A stretch of 5,712 nucleotides of DNA. It comes from JAXHTH01 sp034211115 (lineage in GTDB: Bacteria; Planctomycetota; Phycisphaerae; Phycisphaerales; SM1A02). Every line of letters starts with the position of its first letter. The first letter of the stretch is position 1. Below the pieces are notes generated by a model. It saw only the letters and a program-made list of their open reading frames with translations, was not told the DNA's origin and made no database searches. The stretch lies in assembly GCA_034211115.1 (NCBI GenBank), contig JAXHTH010000189.1:1-5712 (forward strand). Direction: 5' to 3'. Shown piece by piece: positions 1 to 5,712 of the stretch. The translations under genes were made by a program, and so were the position numbers.

Positions 1-2898
1 CGTGCCCTGCTGCGTGCGCTCACGCGCAACCTGCATCGTCTCCAGATGCGCACGCTGGACAGCTTCTTCGCCTCGGTCGTGCGGTCGTTCGCGATCGAGC
101 TGGGGCTGCCGCGCGACTGCGATGTGCTCGATGACGCCGAGGCCGCCCCGGTGCGGCTGGAGGCGATGCAGCTCATGCTCGACGAGCGCGATCCGCAGCG
201 ATTGATCACCCTCCTTCGCCGGATCACGCAGGGCGACTCCGCCCGGTCGGTGGTGAGCCTCATCGACCGCACGGTGACGTCGCTGCACGAGTTGTACCGC
301 GAAGCGCCGGCGGAGGCGTGGGATCGCCTGCCGCGCCGCGCGGCGCTGAAACAGGGCGACATCATCGATGCGATCGAGACGCTCCGGGACACGTATCCCG
401 GAGCGCACCGCGGTTTCGTGAAGGCTCATGTCCGCGCCTGCGAGAGTGCGCGCGCCCGGGACTGGGAGAGCTTCCTCACCTCGGGCCTCGCAAGCCGGAT
501 CGCACGCGGCGACCTGTCATACTACAGCAAGCCCATCGAGGACGATCTCATCGAGGCGTACCGGCCGCTGATCGGCCACGCGCAGGCCGCGATCATCAAC
601 CGCGTCCGCGAGCAGGCGATCGCGATGCGCGACATCCTCGGGCTGTTCGACGCGCACGAGCGGCAGGTCAAGCAGCGCCGGCGGGTGATGACGTTCCGCG
701 ACATCACCGGCGCGATGCTCGAAGCGCAGCAGCGCGGGACCTTCGCCGAGATCTGCTTCCGCATCGACGCCTCGATCCGCCATCTCCTGCTCGACGAGTT
801 CCAGGATACGAGCATCCGCCAGTGGCGGGCGCTGGCGCCGATCGCCCACGAACTCATCAGCGGCGACGAACGGTCGTTCTTCTGCGTGGGCGATGTCAAG
901 CAGTCGATCTACGGCTGGCGCGACGCGTGCCCGGAAGTGCTCGATGAGCTGGGAACGCTGCTGGCCGGCCCGGGCGGCGAAAGCGCGATCGAGCAGAGGA
1001 GCCTGGCCCGGAGCTGGCGGTCCTCGCCGATCATCATCGACGTGATCAATCGCGTCTTCGGCGGGCTGACGGAGAATGCCGCGCTGGCCGACTTCGCCGG
1101 CGCGGCCCGGCGCTTCTCGCAGGGCTTCAAGACGCACGAGACGACGAAGACGAACCTGCCGGGCTGCGCCGAGCTGCGCACCGCGCTCCGCCCGGGCGAG
1201 GAGGAGGATCGCGACCAGGTGCGCCTCTCGGCCGCGGCGGCATGGGTGAAGACGATCCACGATCACGGACGCGAGCGGCGCATCGGCGTCCTGACCCGCA
1301 CGAACAAGGCGGTCGCCCGGCTGCTGTACGAGCTGGGCCCGGGCCGGTACGGGATTCCCGCGGCGGGGCGGGGCGGCGGGTCGCTGACCGAGGCCCCCGC
1401 CGTCAACGCCGTGCTCGATCTGCTTCGCCTGGCCGATCATCCCGATGACACAGTGGCGGCGTTCAACGTCGCCCGCGGCCCGCTGGGGGAGATCGTCGAG
1501 TTCACGAACGAGCAGGCGGCGCCGCGCCGACGGCAGGTTGCCCGTCTCGTGCGCCGCATGGTCTTCGAGGACGGCTACGCGGCGACGATCGCCGCGTGGA
1601 CGAAGCGCCTCGCGCCGTCGTGCGATGAGCGCCAGTACCGGCGGCTGATGCAGCTCGTCCAGCTCGCCGGCGAGTACGATCCGCGCGCCACGCTCCGCGC
1701 CGATGACTTCGTGCGCTTCGCCGAGGGGCGCGTGGTCGCCTCGGCCGGGCCGGCTCCCGTACAGGTGATGACCATCCACCAGGCGAAGGGGCTGGAGTTC
1801 GACATCGTCGTCCTGCCCGATCTGGAGGGCTCGCTCGCCGGGGGGCACGCGCCGGTGGCCATCGAGCGCGACGGCCCGACGGGACCGGTCACCCGTATCT
1901 GTCCCTGGGTGAACGAGAAGATCCGCGGGCTGCTGCCGGAGATCGAGCCGCTGTTCGAGCGGCATCGCCTGCGCGCGGTGCGCGAGAGCCTGTGCGTGCT
2001 GTACGTGGCGATGACGCGGGCGAAGCAGGGGTTGTACATGCTCATCGACCCGCCGAACCTGGTCGGGAATGGATCGCCGACTGAGACGATCCCGAAAACG
2101 GCGGCGGGGGTTCTGCGCTGCGCTTTGACGGGCGGCGCGCCGCCGGAGCCGGACGTTTCGCTCTACCAGCACGGCGATGCGGACTGGCTGGCCGCGACGC
2201 CGGCGGAGGGCGAAGCGCCGAAGCCGCCGCGGCCGGGACCGGCGAAGATCGTCCTCGCCGCGCCGACGAACGCGGCGTCGGCGCGGCGTGGGGCGGCGGC
2301 CGCCCCGGCTTCCGCATCGTCCGGCGCCGCCGCCTCCCTTCACGCGCAGCTTCGCCTCACCGACGATGAACCGCGCGATCGCGGCACCGCCATGCACAAG
2401 CTCTTCGAGCAGATCGAGTGGCTCGAGGAATTCGAGGTTGAAGAAGATCGGCTGGTTCGACTTGTCCGACAGGCCGCGCCGCGCCGCGATCGGACCTGGG
2501 CCGTACGAATCGTCGGCGCCTTCATGGATGCCGTCTCCCGCCCGGCGATTCGCGCGGCGCTGGGGCGCGGCGGCCGGCCTCCACAGCGCCTTCGCGTGCG
2601 GCGGGAGCATCCGTTCGTGCGCCTCGTGGACGGCCGGGTCCAGAGCGGCTTCATCGATCGCCTGGTGATCGAGTTCGGCGAGGATGGAACGCCCGCCGCG
2701 GCCGAGATCATCGATTTCAAGACCGATGCGATTACGGCGGATGAGGCGGCCGCGCACGCCGAGGCGTACCGCGGCCAACTGGCCGTCTACCGGGCCGCGG
2801 CGGCGCGGCTCCTGAAGCTGGATGAATCGGTCGTGCGGATGACGATCCTGTTCGTGGAGCCGGCCCTCGCCGTGCGGCTGGACGGTGAGTCGCCGTAG
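1..2898 (+). CDS. addA: AddA/RecB-type ATP-dependent helicase-nuclease, 5'-truncated by window edge
   Basis: This is a superfamily 1 (UvrD/RecB-like) DNA helicase fused to a C-terminal RecB-family nuclease. In AddAB such a subunit unwinds and trims double-strand-break ends for RecA-dependent repair. The frame is open from base 1, giving 965 visible residues; the ATG at 46 is internal, because TLDSFF (visible residues 18-23) is helicase motif Ib/Ic and Walker A must lie upstream. In order: TFRDI (231-235); Walker B DEFQDT (265-270); motif III GDVKQSIYGWRD (297-308); motif IV around LARSWR (335-340), with Trp at the usual Tyr; motif V TIHQAKGLEFD (591-601); motif VI LYVAMTRAK (667-675). An Ala/Pro-rich linker (741-780) leads to the nuclease: GTAMH (795-799), GFID (Asp886), IDFKTD (Asp905, Lys907) and QLAVY (926-930), the PD-(D/E)XK set. 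No frameshift is seen. Membership in the AddA/RecB class is secure; AddA rather than RecB is inferred from overall motif style, and no AddB partner is visible. Confidence 0.9.
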   Translation, partial: RALLRALTRNLHRLQMRTLDSFFASVVRSFAIELGLPRDCDVLDDAEAAPVRLEAMQLMLDERDPQRLITLLRRITQGDSARSVVSLIDRTVTSLHELYREAPAEAWDRLPRRAALKQGDIIDAIETLRDTYPGAHRGFVKAHVRACESARARDWESFLTSGLASRIARGDLSYYSKPIEDDLIEAYRPLIGHAQAAIINRVREQAIAMRDILGLFDAHERQVKQRRRVMTFRDITGAMLEAQQRGTFAEICFRIDASIRHLLLDEFQDTSIRQWRALAPIAHELISGDERSFFCVGDVKQSIYGWRDACPEVLDELGTLLAGPGGESAIEQRSLARSWRSSPIIIDVINRVFGGLTENAALADFAGAARRFSQGFKTHETTKTNLPGCAELRTALRPGEEEDRDQVRLSAAAAWVKTIHDHGRERRIGVLTRTNKAVARLLYELGPGRYGIPAAGRGGGSLTEAPAVNAVLDLLRLADHPDDTVAAFNVARGPLGEIVEFTNEQAAPRRRQVARLVRRMVFEDGYAATIAAWTKRLAPSCDERQYRRLMQLVQLAGEYDPRATLRADDFVRFAEGRVVASAGPAPVQVMTIHQAKGLEFDIVVLPDLEGSLAGGHAPVAIERDGPTGPVTRICPWVNEKIRGLLPEIEPLFERHRLRAVRESLCVLYVAMTRAKQGLYMLIDPPNLVGNGSPTETIPKTAAGVLRCALTGGAPPEPDVSLYQHGDADWLAATPAEGEAPKPPRPGPAKIVLAAPTNAASARRGAAAAPASASSGAAASLHAQLRLTDDEPRDRGTAMHKLFEQIEWLEEFEVEEDRLVRLVRQAAPRRDRTWAVRIVGAFMDAVSRPAIRAALGRGGRPPQRLRVRREHPFVRLVDGRVQSGFIDRLVIEFGEDGTPAAAEIIDFKTDAITADEAAAHAEAYRGQLAVYRAAAARLLKLDESVVRMTILFVEPALAVRLDGESP

Positions 2899-2950
2899 CG
2901 TCGGGCGAGGATTCTGCGCCGGCCCGGCCGGTTCGGCGGTCCGGGGGCGC

Positions 2951-2979
2951 CTGCCGCGATCGACGGAGCGTGCTACCAT
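2951..2979 (+). promoter_or_regulatory. Candidate sigma-70-like promoter for nuoG
   Basis: CTGCCG at 2951-2956 resembles a -35 box and TACCAT at 2974-2979 a -10 box, with a 17-base spacer. The -10 sits in the string GCTACCAT. Transcription would start near 2986 and leave a leader of about 60 bases before the nuoG ATG. The site lies in the only gap between the helicase gene and nuoG, so it would give nuoG its own transcript. This is a match by eye in GC-rich DNA and has not been scored against background. Confidence 0.33.
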
Positions 2980-3046
2980 CCTCCAATCCATCGCGCCGCG
3001 GGCGTTCGGCACCGCCGGATTCCCGCTTCCTGAGTGAGCCTCATCG

Positions 3047-4690
3047 ATGCCCACGATCACGATCAACGGCCGTGTCTGCGAGTTTCAGAAGGGTCAGATG
3101 ATCCTCCAGGTCGCCCTGGACAACGGGATCGAGATCCCGCACTACTGCTATCACCCGGGCATGTCGATCGTCGCCTCCTGCCGGATCTGTCTGGTGGAGG
3201 TGTGGGCGCCCAACCCGCGCAACGACAACCGCCTGGAGCCGATCCCCAAGCTGCTGCCGGCGTGCCAGACGCCAGCGGCGGAGGGGCAGATGATCTACAG
3301 CGACAGCCCCAAGGCGATCGCCAACCAGAAGGCGGTGATGGAGTACCTGCTCATCAACCATCCCGTCGACTGCCCGGTCTGCGACCAGGCGGGCGAGTGC
3401 TACCTGCAGGATTACTCCTACCAGTACGGCCGGGGTCAGAGCCGCTTCCACGAGGAGAAGATCAAGCAGCCGAAGAAAGACGTCGGCCCGCACGTGCTGC
3501 TCTATTCCGATCGCTGCATCATGTGCAGCCGGTGCGTGCGCTTCTGCCGGGAGATCACCGGGACCAACGAGCTCATCGTCGAGGGGCGCGGCGCGCACGA
3601 GCAGATCGACGTCTTCCCCGGCAAGGCGCTGGACAACGAGCTGTCGGCGAACGTGATCGATCTCTGCCCCGTCGGCGCGCTGCTCGACAAGGATTTCCTC
3701 TTCCAGCAGCGCGTGTGGTTTCTGAAGAAGACGCCGTCCATCGACGGCATCACCTGCTCGGGCGACAACATCTCCATCGAGCACAACGACGGGCGGATCT
3801 GGCGCATCAAGCCCCGAACCAATCTCGACGTCAATCGCTACTGGATCACCGACGAGGTGCGCTACGGCTGGAAGTTTGTCCATGATGAAAGCCGGCTGAC
3901 GATGCCCGCCGTGCGCGGCGAGGATCCGTTCGAGGAGACCGAGGCGCCGCTGGCGTGGGAGACGGCCCGCGAGACGATCGGCCGGCGGCTCGACGGTGCG
4001 AAGAAGATCGGCCTGCTCATCAGCCCGATGCTGAGCTGCGAGGATGCCTACCTGCTGGCGAAGTACGCGGCGCAGTTCGACGCGGAGCTCGTCGCCGGTG
4101 TGGGGCCGGTGCCCGTGCGCGGCGAGGACAAGACGTTCCTGGATGGGTTCAGGCTGTACGCGGAGAAGGCGCCCAACGCACGCGGCGTGCGGAGGGTGCT
4201 GAAGGGCATCGCGCCGGCCGTGCACGAATACGAGGATTTCGTGAAGGCGGTCGGCGATGTCGATGCCCTGATGGTGACCGGCAACTACCCGGGCCAGTGG
4301 GTGGATGATGATCTGCTCGCCGCGGCGGGCGAGGTCGGTGAGCGGTTCGTGCTGCTGATTGACACGCTGCCCGGCCCGCTGACCGAGCGCGCCGATGTCT
4401 TCCTCCCGGGGGCGACGTGGGCCGAGAAGGCCGGCACGTTCGAGAATGCGAACCACCGGCTCCAGGCGTTCCAGCGCGCCATCGAGCCGATCGATTACTG
4501 CAAGAGCGAAGCGCAGATCGCCCTCGATCTCGTCGCCGCGCGCGAGGGCATCAGGCCTTCGCGCTACGACGCGGCGCAGACGCGACGGGCGATGGCCGAG
4601 GAGCACAACCTCGCCGAGTTCATCAGCGATGTCCACCTTCCGCCCGAGGATGAGCCGGTCGAGTCGGACATGCCGATGGTCGAGCTCTGA
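3047..4690 (+). CDS. nuoG: NADH-quinone oxidoreductase subunit G (complex I 75-kDa-type Fe-S subunit), compact form
   Basis: NuoG is the large Fe-S subunit of the peripheral arm of complex I, passing electrons from the NADH/FMN module toward quinone on the cytoplasmic side. The N-terminal ferredoxin domain has Cys34, Cys45, Cys48 and Cys73 for the [2Fe-2S] cluster. The His-Cys cluster motif follows (His105, Cys109, Cys112, Cys118), then Cys157, Cys160, Cys163 and Cys207 for a second [4Fe-4S] cluster. The extra N7 motif is absent; only Cys237 remains in that stretch. Residues from about 230 form the molybdopterin-oxidoreductase-like domain, which ends with the family pattern ADVFLPGATWAEKAGTFEN (449-467). 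At 547 residues it is shorter than the roughly 670-910 usual for NuoG, with the loss in this C-terminal domain. The start is fixed by an in-frame TGA at 3035-3037 with no other start codon before the ATG. There is no clear Shine-Dalgarno, only GAG 8 bases upstream. No other nuo gene adjoins it here. NAD-linked hydrogenase or formate dehydrogenase subunits are the main alternatives. Confidence 0.92.
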   Translation: MPTITINGRVCEFQKGQMILQVALDNGIEIPHYCYHPGMSIVASCRICLVEVWAPNPRNDNRLEPIPKLLPACQTPAAEGQMIYSDSPKAIANQKAVMEYLLINHPVDCPVCDQAGECYLQDYSYQYGRGQSRFHEEKIKQPKKDVGPHVLLYSDRCIMCSRCVRFCREITGTNELIVEGRGAHEQIDVFPGKALDNELSANVIDLCPVGALLDKDFLFQQRVWFLKKTPSIDGITCSGDNISIEHNDGRIWRIKPRTNLDVNRYWITDEVRYGWKFVHDESRLTMPAVRGEDPFEETEAPLAWETARETIGRRLDGAKKIGLLISPMLSCEDAYLLAKYAAQFDAELVAGVGPVPVRGEDKTFLDGFRLYAEKAPNARGVRRVLKGIAPAVHEYEDFVKAVGDVDALMVTGNYPGQWVDDDLLAAAGEVGERFVLLIDTLPGPLTERADVFLPGATWAEKAGTFENANHRLQAFQRAIEPIDYCKSEAQIALDLVAAREGIRPSRYDAAQTRRAMAEEHNLAEFISDVHLPPEDEPVESDMPMVEL

Positions 4691-4710
4691 GAACTCCGGG
4701 TGGGATGGTG

Positions 4711-4731
4711 GCACGGGCGTCCCGCCCGTGC
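4711..4731. repeat. GC-rich hairpin, HGRDARAT-type dispersed intergenic element
   Basis: The arms GCACGGGCG (4711-4719) and CGCCCGTGC (4723-4731) are perfect reverse complements around a 3-base loop TCC. The element starts 20 bases after the nuoG stop. Read on the minus strand, one frame gives HGRDARAT, a peptide I recall from many spurious small ORFs in Planctomycetota and Verrucomicrobiota, which marks this as a widespread noncoding repeat. It could help end or stabilise the nuoG transcript, but no T run follows, so it is not a standard intrinsic terminator. Confidence 0.72.
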
Positions 4732-4805
4732 GGGATCGAGCAACGAAACGCCCGTTCCCGCGCACGGCTGATTCCTTCCCCTGGGTCCTCCGGGGCGGAT
4801 GTCGG

Positions 4806-4844
4806 ATGCTGAAGCGCTTCGGCGAAGAAACGGCGCCGATCCAT
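4806..4844 (-). pseudogene. Possible 5' remnant of a minus-strand gene (MDRRRFF start)
   Basis: On the minus strand an ATG at 4844-4842 opens the peptide MDRRRFFAEALQH. A short acidic/Arg start followed by RRxFF resembles the beginning of planctomycete proteins with Tat-like N-termini. The expected hydrophobic stretch never appears: the frame runs on as low-identity sequence into the HGRDARAT hairpin and then antisense through the end of nuoG, stopping near 4623. No ribosome-binding site is evident. It may be a gene start cut off by insertion or deletion, or pure chance. Confidence 0.18.
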
Positions 4845-4866
4845 TTGTTGAATGGTTGACTTAACT
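4841..4866. promoter_or_regulatory. AT-rich island, possible promoter region
   Basis: This is the clearest low-GC patch in the window. It contains TTGACT (4856-4861), a good -35 match, but no convincing -10 box lies 16-18 bases downstream. A small inverted repeat, CCATT (4841-4845) and AATGG (4851-4855), sits at its left end. It could serve the downstream gene or a leftward transcript; neither is shown. Confidence 0.2.
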
Positions 4867-5025
4867 TGCGGAATGGGCAGATCGGTGCCGCGGGGAAAGG
4901 GACGAGGCGGGCGTGCCACGGTCGGCGAACCGGCCACGGTCGGCGAACCCGCCGCGATCGGCGAACCTGCGGCGATCGGCGAACCCGCCGACGCGCGGCC
5001 AGCCGCTAGAGTGTTGGCACCATGA
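4852..5025 (+). CDS. Speculative 57-residue ORF containing hexapeptide repeats, ATGA overlap with next gene
   Basis: This frame opens at ATG 4852, directly after a TGA at 4849-4851, and ends at TGA 5023-5025. Its stop overlaps the next gene's ATG in the four bases ATGA, an arrangement typical of translational coupling. The middle is four copies of A-(T/A)-(V/I)-G-E-P made by the 18-base DNA repeat, followed by an Ala/Arg/Pro-rich tail. A second possible start is ATG 4873. Neither start has a convincing Shine-Dalgarno. Differences among the copies fall only at first and third codon positions and give conservative changes, which fits coding but rests on four variable sites. It may equally be noncoding repeat DNA. 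Confidence 0.22.
   Translation: MVDLTCGMGRSVPRGKGRGGRATVGEPATVGEPAAIGEPAAIGEPADARPAARVLAP
4915..4986. repeat. Tandem repeat, four copies of an 18-base unit
   Basis: Four contiguous units start at 4915, 4933, 4951 and 4969, with consensus GCCRCGRTCGGCGAACCN. Only unit positions 3, 4, 7 and 18 vary; the core TCGGCGAACC is identical in all four. Copies 1 and 2 differ at one base, and copies 3 and 4 share A-to-G and G-to-A changes against them, suggesting stepwise duplication. A degenerate start of a fifth unit follows at 4987. The array ends about 35 bases before the next gene's ATG. Confidence 0.9.
5005..5012 (+). promoter_or_regulatory. Candidate extended -10 element before the unknown gene
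   Basis: The string GCTAGAGT places a TANNNT-type -10 box at 5007-5012, in the same GCTANNNT context as the candidate nuoG promoter. No good -35 box lies 17-18 bases upstream, where the tandem repeat ends. If used, transcription would start only about 3 bases before the ATG at 5022, giving an almost leaderless mRNA. The support is one short motif. Confidence 0.18.
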
Positions 5026-5712
5026 TGGAACTGCATCCCGAGACGCTGACGTGGACGGCCCTGCTGGGGACGTGGATGGACTACGCCCGGGCGTCGGTGG
5101 CCGCGCCGAAGGATGCGGAAGGCGATCGCTGGCGGGCGGCGGTCCCCGCCGTCATCAACCTCCAGGCCGTCACCTTCGCCCTGGCCGATCTGGCGCGGCT
5201 CCCCGTCGAGGACCGTCCGCTGGCGCGCGACCGGGCGGAGCTTCTCATCGTCGACAACGCCGCGAAACTGCACGAGCTCTGGCGCGGCGAGGAGATGCCC
5301 GAATCGCTCATCGAGATCAGCGAGGATGCCCGGGCGGCGCTGGAGCGATCGGTCTTCACAGGCGCTGTCGAGCTGGTCTTTGAGGGACCGGGGACGATGG
5401 TGATGCCCGCCGCGCCGATCGATGGTGAAGAAGGAACGCTGGCGATCATGCAGCCGGGGACGATCGTCATGCCCGGCGAGCCGGTGGCGTGGTGGGTCGA
5501 GCGCGACGGGTCGCCGATCGCGCAGGCCGTGCCGGGCTGTCGGCAGCGCGAGGTGAACATGCCCCGCCAGGTCTATCGCCAGCTTGATGAAGAGGGTCGG
5601 ATCACGGGCGATGTGGTCGCGCCGCTCGATGCCGAGCTCCCGCCGGGCATGCCGCTGCTCGTGCCGCTGTACGAGCAGGGCCGGCCGATCGGGCACTTCA
5701 CGCTCGAAGCCG
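5022..5712 (+). CDS. Unrecognised protein, N-terminal part, cut by window end
   Basis: I do not recognise this family. The frame has no stop from ATG 5022 to the window end, giving 230 complete codons, with strong G/C bias at third positions as in the two upstream genes. The start is well fixed: an in-frame TAG at 5007-5009 is followed by no start codon until ATG ATG at 5022-5027. AGAG 10 bases upstream is at best a weak ribosome-binding site. Residues 1 to about 115 look mainly helical (ALLGTWMDYARASVA; VINLQAVTFALADLARLP; RAELLIVDNAAKLHELW) and soluble, without a signal peptide or membrane segment. From about 120 on, Gly/Pro/Val-rich sequence suggests beta structure and contains an internal repeat: PGTMVMP at 123-129 and PGTIVMP at 145-151. 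The later part (QAVPGCRQREVNMP; PLLVPLYEQGRPIGHFTL) also looks strand-rich. It lies 331 bases after nuoG, so co-transcription is uncertain. A planctomycete-restricted cytoplasmic protein is a guess. Confidence 0.82.
   Translation, partial: MMELHPETLTWTALLGTWMDYARASVAAPKDAEGDRWRAAVPAVINLQAVTFALADLARLPVEDRPLARDRAELLIVDNAAKLHELWRGEEMPESLIEISEDARAALERSVFTGAVELVFEGPGTMVMPAAPIDGEEGTLAIMQPGTIVMPGEPVAWWVERDGSPIAQAVPGCRQREVNMPRQVYRQLDEEGRITGDVVAPLDAELPPGMPLLVPLYEQGRPIGHFTLEA
5388..5475 (+). repeat. Pair of 22-base direct repeats inside the unknown gene
   Basis: Bases 5388-5409 and 5454-5475 match at 20 of 22 positions, differing only at two G/C sites, and lie exactly 66 bases apart, which keeps the reading frame. 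They encode PGTMVMPA and PGTIVMPG. One difference changes Met to Ile and the other is silent. The spacing points to a 22-residue structural repeat, or a recent duplication with divergence between the conserved blocks. Confidence 0.75.

Larger units (their letters stand above)
4691..5021. other. 331-base intergenic region with repeats
   Basis: This gap between nuoG and the downstream gene contains, in order: a perfect 9-base-pair hairpin (4711-4731); a 10-base palindrome GAAGCGCTTC (4811-4820); a small AT-rich island (about 4841-4866); and four tandem 18-base units (4915-4986). A short plus-strand frame (4852-5025) and a minus-strand fragment (4806-4844) are the only coding suspects. I found no tRNA, no T-rich terminator and no transposase remnant by eye. 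Confidence 0.7.

Noticed and set aside
46..48. ATG at 46 as the start of the helicase-nuclease gene
   Set aside because: The frame is open back to base 1 and motif Ib/Ic begins two codons after this ATG, so the true start with Walker A must be upstream of the window.
2919..2931. Palindromic CCGGCC-C-GGCCGG after the helicase-nuclease stop as a terminator
   Set aside because: The realistic stem is only about 4 bp, no T run follows, and such GC palindromes are expected by chance in DNA this GC-rich.
517..3066. Long minus-strand open frame of about 849 codons opposite the helicase-nuclease gene
   Set aside because: It is a GC-rich antisense shadow: the peptide is Arg/Ala/Pro-heavy with no domain pattern, while the plus strand carries all the ordered helicase and nuclease motifs.
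3041..4765. Long minus-strand open frame of about 574 codons opposite nuoG
   Set aside because: The plus strand encodes NuoG with its full cluster ligand set; the antisense peptide has no recognisable motifs and arises from high third-position GC.
4915..4986. Tandem array as a CRISPR
   Set aside because: The units are contiguous with no unique spacers and are only 18 bases long.
4913..5383. Plus-strand GTG-start frame of about 156 codons through the tandem repeat and into the unknown gene
   Set aside because: Within 5022-5383 it overlaps the better-supported frame, has an Arg/Gly-rich composition and ends mid-gene; the frame from 5022 has proper third-position bias and stays open to the window end.
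4623..5696. Minus-strand open frame of about 357 codons spanning the gap and the unknown gene
   Set aside because: It runs through the tandem repeat, the HGRDARAT hairpin and the nuoG 3' end, and its composition is shadow-like; only the MDRRRFF start was kept, as a weak remnant.

Overview
The window is about 5.7 kb of very GC-rich bacterial DNA with three plus-strand protein genes, two of them cut by the window edges. Codon third positions are almost all G or C, neither of the two visible gene starts has a strong Shine-Dalgarno sequence, and the intergenic gap carries a short GC hairpin of the kind that yields spurious HGRDARAT peptides in six-frame translations. I remember that element from Planctomycetota and Verrucomicrobiota genomes. 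Together these suggest a planctomycete, possibly Phycisphaerae. This is inference; no rRNA or marker phylogeny is available here.

Layout. Positions 1-2898 hold the C-terminal three quarters or so of an AddA/RecB-type helicase-nuclease, used in double-strand-break end resection. Its ATP-binding Walker A region lies upstream of the window. A 148-base gap follows, with a candidate promoter. Positions 3047-4690 encode a compact, 547-residue NuoG, the iron-sulfur subunit of respiratory complex I. It keeps the ligands of three Fe-S clusters, lacks the optional N7 set, and has a shortened molybdopterin-oxidoreductase-like domain. Positions 4691-5021 form a 331-base gap holding the GC hairpin, a small AT-rich island, a possible minus-strand gene remnant and four tandem copies of an 18-base unit. 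From 5022 to the window end runs the start of a protein I do not recognise, in a frame with no stop before the edge.

How the genes relate. They do not form an obvious pathway. DNA repair, respiration and an unknown protein simply lie in the same direction, and the 148- and 331-base gaps suggest separate transcription units. No other complex I subunit flanks nuoG within the window, so it appears detached from a full nuo operon, at least locally. I see no CRISPR array, tRNA, rRNA, transposase or defence cassette, and no convincing new multi-gene system. The most unusual material is the 4691-5021 gap and the unknown protein after it.
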